Source of the DNA: Paramecium octaurelia
Taxonomy: Eukaryota; Ciliophora; Oligohymenophorea; Peniculida; Parameciidae
NCBI GenBank assembly: GCA_905182995.1
Contig: CAJJDP010000146.1
Coordinates: 126,758-190,757, forward strand
Direction: 5' to 3'
DNA length: 64,000 nucleotides
Made by a program: the position numbers and the translations under genes. The notes under the pieces were generated by a model. The model saw only the letters and a program-made list of their open reading frames with translations, made no database searches and had not been told where the DNA came from. Shown one piece after another: positions 37,901-48,272 of the stretch; position 1 is the first letter of the stretch; every line of letters begins with the position of its first letter.

Positions 37901-39283
37901 ATGATTATAGAAGAATACAATAATGATGGTGACAAAGAACCAATTATAGATTGTCTTAATCATTTCCAATAAAAGCATGGAATACCAGCCTCAGAAATGA
38001 AACTTAATTATTTTGGAGCCACTTTCTCATCAACCAAAACCTAACAAAATTACTTAAGAAAATTGTTTTATTTTTACTATGTGGAACACAAAAAACAAAT
38101 CAAAGAGAAATCCTTATCTCTAGAAAATTTCATGGCGATCTCATCTTCATTTATTGATGCTCTTGAAAGAACAAAATTATATTCCCAAATTAGATTACTC
38201 ATCCTTCCATCTTAAAAGAAGTATCCACATGGAATCATCCTACACTTTGATATCTAAGATAAATTACCCTATTTTCTATCTGCATCCAATGAAATAGATA
38301 CTCAAGGCTACTAATTAAAAATGAAGTTTGGGAATAAAAATTTCTTTGGAATCCACGATTAATTAGCCTTTGAATATGATTAAAATTTAAGTACTAATAA
38401 ATCAAATTGGTCTTTAAGTTGGTCATACAAAGATTATAAAGATTCTAGTTATTCGTTTGCATATAGATAAGCTCAAATGTAGTAAATCTAAAATATAGAT
38501 GAAAATCTTAGTGAATTTAGCTTTGCATATAATAATGAAACTACTTAATTGACTATCTCCAATTAATTCAGATTTAATAAAATTGAAGAGGAAGAATCGT
38601 TATAAGGGAGGTATCTTCTTAGAAAATACATGCATAATTTAGATTTTCTTCCAACTTAATCCACTATCATATCTTATTCAAGACCATTTTCATCAAAAAT
38701 ATACTCTGATTAAGGGATAATAGAAGGGCATAACAATAAATTCAACTGCAGTTTAGGAATACCTAAGTTAACGCTGAATCCCTTTATTAAAGTGTGGATG
38801 TCTCATCAATTATGGATTCCATTGTATGAACATAGAAATAGAATTAAAAAAATAAAAAAATTGATTGCCAATTCATCAATATAATTATCATTTAACTATG
38901 GTTTAGCCTTTAGTCAAACTCATTTGGATTTAAATGATACATTTCATAATCTTTAATTTAGAGGTTTTAATCAAATGATTGAGATGAGCAAATTGTATAA
39001 TAGATAATATGACACTTTTGCTAAATTCGATTTTAAATATAACATTCACAATCTTTCAGGTATGAAGGAAAAAAATTTGTCATATTAATTATTTTGGTAT
39101 GGTTCATTATTAACTTTTGGTCATCCAAAGTCATTATTATAAAACTTTAGATCCTCTCTTGGTATTGGGGTGTCAATGCCAATTGGAGGAATGTAACTTG
39201 AAGCATTAGTTCCAATGTATACCTAAAAATAACAATTTGACAAAGATCCTTTATTTTAAATTAGAATTGCTACAGATGACTGA
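37901..39283 (+). CDS. SAM50/Omp85-type outer-membrane beta-barrel assembly protein
   Basis: Intron-free 460-aa frame. The N-terminal ~110 residues (IIDCLNHFQQKHGIPASEMK...) could be a POTRA-like segment. From ~residue 135 on, amphipathic beta strands alternate: LKMKFGNKNFFGIHDQLAFE, SNWSLSWSYKDYKDSSYSFA, RPFSSKIYSDQG, FNYGLAFSQTHL. The C-terminal Omp85 signature is LGIGVSMPIGGMQLEALVPM followed by FQIRIATDD. SAM50 inserts beta-barrels into the mitochondrial outer membrane. It is divergently transcribed from LSM5 with only 22 bp between the start codons. Barrel assignment rests on the C-terminal strands; the start at 37901 is the first in-frame ATG. Confidence 0.75.
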
Positions 39284-39417
39284 TTAATATTAGTGTTTAG
39301 TCATATTTTAAATGTTTTATCATCACTTCTCACATTAAACCAGATTCACATCTATAGTTAAATAAAAACAATTTAAAAAATTTAAAATCTAAAATGCTTG
39401 AGAGAATAATTATTATA

Positions 39418-42400
39418 TCATAAATGTTTTGTATTATTAATATTCATGGTTTGCTAGACTGATAGTTGTAGCTCTTCTAAAAGACCTTCTAGAATCAGGA
39501 GGTGATGGTTAATTCCTAAAACTACCCAATTTCTTTCAGTTCCTGGAGGAATTCTGAAACTATTTCTTGAAGTAGCATAATACGCTTAAGTTTCTGGATT
39601 GGGCTAATGATGTATTATCAAATACATCATTATTGTACCATTTGAGGTATCAATTATTATAAATTACTGTACTTTTGTCTCCATGAATCATTTTCCTAGT
39701 ATTTATTAGATAAGCATTACATTTAAGAGGTCCTATGTATTTTTATTTAATCTTTCAATCTCATCATTCAGTTGATCAATAGTTACCCTTAGCATTTCAA
39801 TCTCAAGTGAATTAGAATTTGCTTTTCTTTCCAATCTTTCAATCTCTAAATCTACTGTTCTGACCCGTTCTAATTTATCTTCTATAAATTTTTATAAGTC
39901 TTATTATAATCTCTACAAATTTGCCTTTCCATTCTTCAATTACTTTATCTGTTGTATTCAATGCTAATTCCAAATGTTCGTAATAAACATAATTTTATAT
40001 AGTTAATTATTCATTTTCAGCATTTTAGAATTTAATAATTCATTAACATGATTCAATTGATCTGTCAACTTCTCTTTTCCTGCTTACTAATCTATCCACT
40101 ATTAGTCATCTCTCTTAATATCCTTCAATTAATTCTCGCTTTGTCTTAATAATTATTTAATTTCGTTGATTTCATATTCTTTGTTTCTTAATACTAACTC
40201 TAATTAATCAAAATTATCTTTTAATTAATTTCCTTAACTACTACCATTACTACTAGTCGATTTTAATTCATCAATGTATTTTTAAAATTACATTGACTGC
40301 ATTTTCAATTCATCATTCGATTTTAATACATTATTTAATTCATCAAATAATCTCTTATTCTCAAAAAGTTATTGGTTGAACTTGATCAATTTGCGATTGA
40401 TTCTAATTTTTAATAGCTTTATTTCCTTATATTTCGATATTTTTATTTTTAACCAAAACAGATAATCTCTCAATTTCACTAGACATCATAGCACACTTAT
40501 TTTTCTAATCTCTATTAATCTCTTTTTGCAGCATCATATTCATATTATGCAAATTGTGATTTATCTGTAAGGTGTGCAATTCTCTACAATTCAACTAACA
40601 AATTTTCATTTAATTTTCTGAAATCAGTTTCAATCACTGATAGTCTCATTATTTCAATATCCCTTTGATCAACATTTAATTCTTTAATTCAGACATTGAA
40701 TTTATTATTCTAACGTATCATATCATTAATATCATATTCTTATTGTTTAAAAAAATTCTCTAATTCTTTTTGGTTTTTCAATTAGACTTCAGCATCATCA
40801 AATTTCTTTCTCCATTCTTAATTGAGTTTTGACTTGCAATCCTCCAATTCTAATGCTTTAGTTTACTATAACTCTAATTATCTTGACCTCTAATCTAGTA
40901 TGAATTACAGACTCTCAATTTTTGATTAGAGGGGTCCTAAACCTTAAAGTTTNTGTACCATTTGAGGTATCAATTATTATAAATTACTGTACTTTTGTCT
41001 CCATGAATCATTTTCCTAGTATTTATTAGATAAGCATTACATTTAAGAGGTCCTATGTATTTTTATTTAATCTTTCAATCTCATCATTCAGTTGATCAAT
41101 AGTTACCCTTAGCATTTCAATCTCAAGTGAATTAGAATTTGCTTTTCTTTCCAATCTTTCAATCTCTAAATCTACTGTTCTGACCCGTTCTAATTTATCT
41201 TCTATAAATTTTTATAAGTCTTATTATAATCTCTACAAATTTGCCTTTCCATTCTTCAATTACTTTATCTGTTGTATTCAATGCTAATTCCAAATGTTCG
41301 TAATAAACATAATTTTATATAGTTAATTATTCATTTTCAGCATTTTAGAATTTAATAATTCATTAACATGATTCAATTGATCTGTCAACTTCTCTTTTCC
41401 TGCTTACTAATCTATCCACTATTAGTCATCTCTCTTAATATCCTTCAATTAATTCTCGCTTTGTCTTAATAATTATTTAATTTCGTTGATTTCATATTCT
41501 TTGTTTCTTAATACTAACTCTAATTAATCAAAATTATCTTTTAATTAATTTCCTTAACTACTACCATTACTACTAGTCGATTTTAATTCATCAATGTATT
41601 TTTAAAATTACATTGACTGCATTTTCAATTCATCATTCGATTTTAATACATTATTTAATTCATCAAATAATCTCTTATTCTCAAAAAGTTATTGGTTGAA
41701 CTTGATCAATTTGCGATTGATTCTAATTTTTAATAGCTTTATTTCCTTATATTTCGATATTTTTATTTTTAACCAAAACAGATAATCTCTCAATTTCACT
41801 AGACATCATAGCACACTTATTTTTCTAATCTCTATTAATCTCTTTTTGCAGCATCATATTCATATTATGCAAATTGTGATTTATCTGTAAGGTGTGCAAT
41901 TCTCTACAATTCAACTAACAAATTTTCATTTAATTTTCTGAAATCAGTTTCAATCACTGATAGTCTCATTATTTCAATATCCCTTTGATCAACATTTAAT
42001 TCTTTAATTCAGACATTGAATTTATTATTCTAACGTATCATATCATTAATATCATATTCTTATTGTTTAAAAAAATTCTCTAATTCTTTTTGGTTTTTCA
42101 ATTAGACTTCAGCATCATCAAATTTCTTTCTCCATTCTTAATTGAGTTTTGACTTGCAATCCTCCAATTCTAATGCTTTAGTTTACTATAACTCTAATTA
42201 TCTTGACCTCTAATCTAGTATGAATTACAGACTCTCAATTTTTGATTAGAGGGGTCCTAAACCTTAAAGTTTGACTTATTATAATGTGCAGTTAGCAGTT
42301 AATTCATCTCTTATTTCATTTGAACTTTTTAATGCCTTCTTTAAATCATCAATCTATTGTGTTATGTATTAACTTTCTCTTATAATTCAGGAAAAATCTC

Positions 42401-42520
42401 TAATTTACATTTATAATCATTGTTCAATTATTATAAATTATTAAGTTTGAATAATAATTCATTTACTTAATCATTTTAATTATTTTTTCTCGACAATGTA
42501 TCTCATATTTTTATCGGAGT
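39418..42520 (-). CDS. Coiled-coil protein (contains an assembly duplication)
   Basis: Long heptad-rich protein: ELQEK, then after a 20-nt intron (GTTAAT...ATAG) IDDLKKALKSSNEIRDELTA, further LKNQKELENFFKQQEYD, and near the C-terminus EIEMLRVTIDQLNDEIERLN. A 25-nt intron (GTAATG...CTAG) leads to ENDSWRQKYSNLQQLIPQM, and a 35-nt intron (39604-39638) to SRNSFRIPPGTERNWVVLGI and the stop (complement 39418-39420). As laid out, the gene is interrupted by the N at 40953 and by repetition of 39634-40952. The correct order is upstream part (42520-42273) followed directly by 40952-39418. The start ATG could not be fixed. Structural protein, family unknown. Confidence 0.55.
39634..40952. repeat. Direct repeat copy 1 (1319 bp), left contig end
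   Basis: Matches 40954-42272 at a constant offset of 1320 with no difference noticed, and ends exactly at the N at 40953. Interpreted as the end of one contig overlapping the start of the next. Confidence 0.9.
40953..40953. other. Single-N gap between overlapping contigs
   Basis: One N flanked on both sides by the same 1319-bp sequence. Represents a scaffold join, not real sequence. Confidence 0.9.
40954..42272. repeat. Direct repeat copy 2 (1319 bp), right contig start
   Basis: Second appearance of 39634-40952, starting immediately after the N. It should be collapsed. It duplicates part of the coiled-coil coding sequence. Confidence 0.9.
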
Positions 42521-42960
42521 TTTTCAATATTGTTCCATATAATGAATATGTGGTTCTATTTAATAGATATATAAGTTAATCCAGTTTGGTAGATGTACTT
42601 TTGGATATATTTCAAAATCTTGTCATAAATAATGGCATGTATTATGTACTTTCAAAAGAAACAATTCAAATAATTTCAAACTCTAAATATGTAATTGGAG
42701 CATTTGGTGAAAATGGCTTTTGTTAATAGTAATTGTTTTGGGTTTTGTTCTTGATAATTGATGTTTCCATAAATCATCTAGAGTAATGAATTTACTAGTA
42801 CAAATTCCTTACATCTTAACATCAGCTAATAGACCTGAGTTTAATGCTATTGAACATATGTTTGGATGGATTAAAAGAAAGCTAGTTAATCTTAATCAAT
42901 TATTTCATCATAGTTTATTTATTAAATTCATTTAATAATAAATCAAATAAGGATGATTTG
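42490..42960 (+). pseudogene. DDE transposase relic (IS630/Tc1-mariner type)
   Basis: The sequence carries the C-terminal hallmark of DDE_3/Tc1-mariner transposases: PYILTSANRPEFNAIEHMFG, then WIKRKLVNL, i.e. the P-x-x-N-x-I-E block with the catalytic Glu. Upstream is a D-N-x-x-x-H-K-S-S remnant (usual form DNCSIHKS) with a TGA in it, preceded by YVIGAFGENGFCQQQLFW. Frames change and stops intervene, so it is non-functional. No terminal inverted repeats were found. Transposons are normally eliminated from the ciliate somatic genome, so a relic here is either very old, domesticated and dead, or germline sequence. Confidence 0.6.
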
Positions 42961-43659
42961 ATTTTAAACTGTTGTAAAAGTATTAATATGCCACTTATTA
43001 ATGAACTGTAATTGGATGTGAAATTTAAGATATTTTTTTCTATCATTATTTAAGACTACTAACAATACAATATTTAGATATTATTATGAAAATTTAGTAA
43101 ATGAATATCATAAATTCAGCAGAAATAATTCATTCCCAAAATTAAGAGAAGTTTTAGATGGATTTGAATATTTGCGATATGTTCAATTTTTAAATTACAT
43201 GTGTTAATAATATTTACATTCAGGACTTTTCATTCTATTGATAGCACTTCAATTCAATAAAATACAACTAAGTTGCAGTAGGAGAATAATATTGACCATC
43301 AAAATAATGTTAATGAATTGAGTTGTAAAATATCTCTTAACTAATTATTTTATTAACTCAAAAGATTATTTCGTATCAATTTTCGACCAAGGAGCCTAGT
43401 GATAAAAATATCAAGAAATTATAAGTATAAATAACATTTGCTTTCGAGTCAGATTTTTGAAATTGATCTATTAGTTAAAAAAGCCTCTAGAATAAGAATT
43501 TAGGGTATTACCTAAAATTATAAGGTGTTTATTGTGGATAGTTTATACACATTGATCAAATTTAATCTCCATGCACATTCCAAAATTAATAATATTCGAT
43601 AAAAATATTTAACTTTCGATTATTAAACTTAATTAATATCAACAAAGATTTAATAGAAA
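42961..43659. other. AT-rich region with a short coding-like fragment
   Basis: A plus-strand fragment around 43062-43200 reads ENLVNEYHKFSRNNSFPKLR, but it has no start, the surrounding frames contain TGA, and it was not recognised. Could belong to the transposon relic. The rest is AT-rich and upstream of TLDc-1. Confidence 0.35.
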
Positions 43660-44947
43660 ATGAAATAAATTCCCTGTTTGAAACATGAGGGCTCATATTT
43701 GTTGTTTATAAAATCAGATATAAATAAAACTGAGTATGTTTGTGAGGAATGTTGTATGGATATGGAAAAATAAAACATAAAAGTTGAATTACAAAAGTTA
43801 ATCCATATTAAGAATGTAGATTTCTAAATAAATTATAAAAGGCATTAAGATCACCAGAATTTTTGATTTCAAAAATAAATGCTTCAGCCTTATTTTCAGG
43901 TTTTTTCGCAGAATTGGATAAATATAATGATAAATCCATGGCTAACATTCTTAACGATTTCTAAATCAAAGCTTCAAGCATATAAAGTGCTCTTTAAGAA
44001 GTATATAAGGAATTGGAATATCATACAAAAAGTTTTCTAGAAATCAAATACAAAATTAGGGAAGAATTAAAAAAAGTAATTATTTAATCAAATAGATTAT
44101 TAAATTTGATCAATTTATATAATTTACAGGAAATCTTGAGTAATTAGGAGATTCTATCAATCCAAAAGCTATAGAATAAAATGAAAAGCAACTGCATTAG
44201 TATTTACAAGAACTTACAAAAAATGAGTGTCTCGAACTTAATAAAACCTTAGCTGATATTTTAGATAAAACAATAAGACAACCAAAAGATCTGAACGAAG
44301 AGTAAAATCCTTAATTTCGAAAATTTGAAGAATAATTTAAATTGTTTAACACTAGCTAAATAGAATTTACAAAATAAATTAACTTAGTAAATGTTATTTA
44401 AATTGGTGCATTATCTGATGGAAAGTTAATGTCGTATTATTAATTACAAAAAGTAATCAATGTGATTTCATCTAAATTGAATAAAAAAATAATTGGCTCT
44501 TCTCAAATTTATAGGAGCTCTAGAGATGGATTACATTCTTAAAATTTTTGGAATAAAGTGAACAATTAATCGAATTTATTAATGATATTCAAATCTAAAA
44601 GTGGGAATATTTTTGGTGGATTTTCCCCATGTTTATGGCGATAAACTTTGAATAATTATGTGCAAGATAGCTCAATGTCATCATTTTTATTTTCATAGAC
44701 TCATGATTAAGTATATCTTTTAAGAGAAGCAAATAAAGTATCAGCAATCTACTGTCATTAATCATATGGTCCTACATTTGGAGGTCATGATATATATATT
44801 GCTTCTGACTTTCAAGGTGGTTAATCAAATTTAGGGCATTCCTATTAATGTGATGAATATTAGATCGCTGCTAGGAACACTCATTTATTTGGTTAAGCAA
44901 CTCCAAATATAGCAGAATGTGAGATTTATCAAATAACATTATCATGA
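43660..44947 (+). CDS. TLDc-domain protein 1 (CHCC module + coiled coil + TLDc)
   Basis: 413 aa after removing introns 43816-43841 (26 nt, AAG acceptor) and 44076-44095 (20 nt). N-terminus: MKQIPCLKHEGSYLLFI ... YVCEECCMDM, a C-x2-H / C-x2-C module like a B-box. Residues ~55-240 are helical with many Glu/Lys/Gln. The C-terminal ~160 residues are a TLDc domain: LLMIFKSKSGNIFGGFSPC, SSFLFSQTHDQVYLL, AIYCHQSYGPTFGGHDI, SDFQGGQSNLGHSY, HLFGQATPNIAECEI. TLDc proteins in other eukaryotes (OXR1, NCOA7, mEAK-7) bind V-ATPase and protect against oxidative stress; the role here is unknown. Closest neighbours in plan are TLDc-5 and TLDc-2. Confidence 0.85.
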
Positions 44948-45310
44948 ATGAAAATAATTTTCTATAAAATCTTCTGATTACAAAATAATTATTTGAAATG
45001 AAAGAACCATTATCATGTCAAACGAAACAAAGTAACATATAAGTATAAATCTGCCAAAAAATCAAATTGTTAAAGTAATGCTATCATTTTAATAATTTTA
45101 TATTTTTTCTTTATTTTTTTCAATATTTGTTAAGAAAAAACTGAATTTGAAAAATTACTTGCAAAATAGTTAGTATACAAATTAATAAAGTGAATTAATG
45201 AGATTTCTTAAAACATCTCATCTACATTATTTCATTTCTTCGATTGGGAAAATAAGATAAATTTAATCTTAATTTTTGAGATTACAATTAGTAATGAATC
45301 ATCTTTGAGA
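44948..45310. other. AT-rich intergenic region
   Basis: About 360 bp downstream of TLDc-1 with no convincing ORF on either strand. Confidence 0.45.
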
Positions 45311-46690
45311 TATCCACCATTATTAAATTTGTCATAGTTGAAAGCAGAAAGGAGGCTCCTTAACATCAAACCTTATCATTCATCCAAGTAGATCAACTAC
45401 TTTGACAATATATAATTTCTTATACCAATTCTTTAGTCCCCCTTTTAGACAATCAAAATCTTATGATTTTCAGAGATGAAATTATAGGTAATCCATTCTA
45501 TTTTACATTAAGAAATCTTAGATTTTTATAAATCAATCAAATCATTTTATTATCAATTTTAATGATTCTAATGATATTTAAGTGCCTCATCTAATAACTT
45601 ATATCAATTTATTAATTATTTACTTTGTAATTTTAAAAAACCTAACTTTAATACATTTTTCATTAATTGAATATATATTAACAATCATAGGATAGGTCAT
45701 AAAAATAATATAAATATATATATTCAATTAAAACGCAATTAAAATATTTCACATTCAACAATTAAAGGTTTTTGTTGACCAAATAAATAAGTTTTATTTT
45801 TATCAATTAAATATTAATCTCACTTATAAGTAGTTCCTAAATGATTAGAAGATCCTTCTTAAAAATCTGATAGTATTTTGATATCACAACTAGTTCCAAA
45901 ACATGGTCCATAATCATACTTACAATATATTGCTTTATCTCTTTAATTGTACTTTATAGGATAAATTTGTTAGTGAGTTTGAGAGAATAAAAATGAGGAT
46001 AATGAATCATCTTAACATATTTACCTGTAAAACTTGGAGTCCATAAACAAGGAGTATATCCGCCAAATACATTTCCACTTTTAGATAAAAAAATCATTAG
46101 TAAATTAGATCTGCCTTTAAGGTAAAACCAAAAATTATCTTCACATAATCCATCTCTTGTTCCTTAAAAAATTAATTCATTGTTTTCTCTGTTCTAAGTC
46201 CGATTATGTCAAATAATTTTAATTTTTATTTTTCTATAATTAATCACAACATTAGGGAAATTTGGTTAGATTGATTTTATCATTTAATTATGGTAGAAGA
46301 TAATATGATGATAATATCCTTACAATTAATGTATTTTATTCCTTAATTCTTACAGCATTCCTTGGAGAGAGTGAATAATTTCTTCAGCTCTCTTTTCAAG
46401 TATTTTTATTTAATGATTTAACTTGAATTCATCATAATTGGGTTATTCCAAAAAGAAATTCAAGAGATCTTTCGAAATTTTGATTTTTCAGAGAATTATT
46501 TCTGGGGTCTTGTATGCCTCGAATAAGTAAATATAAATAAATTATTTAAGTAAATTAAATCCTCTGGATTAAGTTAAGGACAAGAATCACATAAAATTTT
46601 GGTTTCTGTTTTGTTTGTGAAAATGAAATTTTTGAGGTGTTTATTATGCTAAAAACAAGGAATTTACAACATTTAATTAATTACAAATTA
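45311..46690. repeat. Direct repeat copy 1 (1380 bp), left contig end
   Basis: Matches 46692-48071 at offset 1381, ending at the N at 46691. No difference noticed. Unmerged contig overlap. Confidence 0.9.
45724..46672 (-). CDS. TLDc-domain protein 2 (minus strand, first copy)
   Basis: Shortest family member, roughly 300 aa. Start (complement 46670-46672): MLQIPCFQHNKHLKNFIF ... KILCDSCPQL, again C-x2-H / C-x2-C. The helical segment is much shorter than in the paralogs. The TLDc core is SNLLMIFLSKSGNVFGGYTP, then SSFLFSQTHQQIYPIKY and AIYCKYDYGPCFGTSCDI, ending YLFGQQKPLIVECEIFQLRF and TGA (complement 45724-45726). Short introns inside were not all placed. It is the only cluster member on the minus strand, and it is duplicated at 47105-48053 by the assembly join. 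Confidence 0.75.
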
Positions 46691-46691
46691 N
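46691..46691. other. Single-N gap between overlapping contigs
   Basis: One N flanked by the same 1380-bp sequence on each side. Confidence 0.9.
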
Positions 46692-48071
46692 TATCCACCA
46701 TTATTAAATTTGTCATAGTTGAAAGCAGAAAGGAGGCTCCTTAACATCAAACCTTATCATTCATCCAAGTAGATCAACTACTTTGACAATATATAATTTC
46801 TTATACCAATTCTTTAGTCCCCCTTTTAGACAATCAAAATCTTATGATTTTCAGAGATGAAATTATAGGTAATCCATTCTATTTTACATTAAGAAATCTT
46901 AGATTTTTATAAATCAATCAAATCATTTTATTATCAATTTTAATGATTCTAATGATATTTAAGTGCCTCATCTAATAACTTATATCAATTTATTAATTAT
47001 TTACTTTGTAATTTTAAAAAACCTAACTTTAATACATTTTTCATTAATTGAATATATATTAACAATCATAGGATAGGTCATAAAAATAATATAAATATAT
47101 ATATTCAATTAAAACGCAATTAAAATATTTCACATTCAACAATTAAAGGTTTTTGTTGACCAAATAAATAAGTTTTATTTTTATCAATTAAATATTAATC
47201 TCACTTATAAGTAGTTCCTAAATGATTAGAAGATCCTTCTTAAAAATCTGATAGTATTTTGATATCACAACTAGTTCCAAAACATGGTCCATAATCATAC
47301 TTACAATATATTGCTTTATCTCTTTAATTGTACTTTATAGGATAAATTTGTTAGTGAGTTTGAGAGAATAAAAATGAGGATAATGAATCATCTTAACATA
47401 TTTACCTGTAAAACTTGGAGTCCATAAACAAGGAGTATATCCGCCAAATACATTTCCACTTTTAGATAAAAAAATCATTAGTAAATTAGATCTGCCTTTA
47501 AGGTAAAACCAAAAATTATCTTCACATAATCCATCTCTTGTTCCTTAAAAAATTAATTCATTGTTTTCTCTGTTCTAAGTCCGATTATGTCAAATAATTT
47601 TAATTTTTATTTTTCTATAATTAATCACAACATTAGGGAAATTTGGTTAGATTGATTTTATCATTTAATTATGGTAGAAGATAATATGATGATAATATCC
47701 TTACAATTAATGTATTTTATTCCTTAATTCTTACAGCATTCCTTGGAGAGAGTGAATAATTTCTTCAGCTCTCTTTTCAAGTATTTTTATTTAATGATTT
47801 AACTTGAATTCATCATAATTGGGTTATTCCAAAAAGAAATTCAAGAGATCTTTCGAAATTTTGATTTTTCAGAGAATTATTTCTGGGGTCTTGTATGCCT
47901 CGAATAAGTAAATATAAATAAATTATTTAAGTAAATTAAATCCTCTGGATTAAGTTAAGGACAAGAATCACATAAAATTTTGGTTTCTGTTTTGTTTGTG
48001 AAAATGAAATTTTTGAGGTGTTTATTATGCTAAAAACAAGGAATTTACAACATTTAATTAATTACAAATTA
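46692..48071. repeat. Direct repeat copy 2 (1380 bp), right contig start
   Basis: Second appearance of 45311-46690. Contains a complete duplicate of TLDc-2 and should be collapsed. Confidence 0.9.
47105..48053 (-). CDS. TLDc-domain protein 2, assembly-duplicated copy
   Basis: Exact counterpart of 45724-46672 shifted by 1381. Almost certainly the same locus assembled twice, not a recent gene duplication, because the repeat boundary coincides with the N. Do not count as a separate gene. Confidence 0.75.
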
Positions 48072-48272
48072 TATATATATGATTTATAATTCTATTTTTT
48101 CTCATGAATTCTAAATTAGGTCTTAATAAAAAAATAAATCTGTTAATAGAAAATGGGCAATGTATAATAATGAATTTCGGATTACAAAGGGAATTTATTT
48201 TTTTTTTTGTATCTTAATTAATGTATTTAATTCATAGAATACTTCATTTGGAAGCAGTATTTTTACGAAAGC
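48072..48272. other. AT-rich intergenic region
   Basis: Low-complexity AT sequence including a (TA)n run and a T-rich stretch near 48200. No gene seen. Confidence 0.4.

Noticed and set aside
40954..42272. Recent tandem gene duplication
   Set aside because: Boundaries coincide exactly with a single N and no difference was noticed, so an unmerged contig overlap is far more likely.
46692..48071. A sixth TLDc gene
   Set aside because: Repeat of 45311-46690 across the N at 46691; the same locus.
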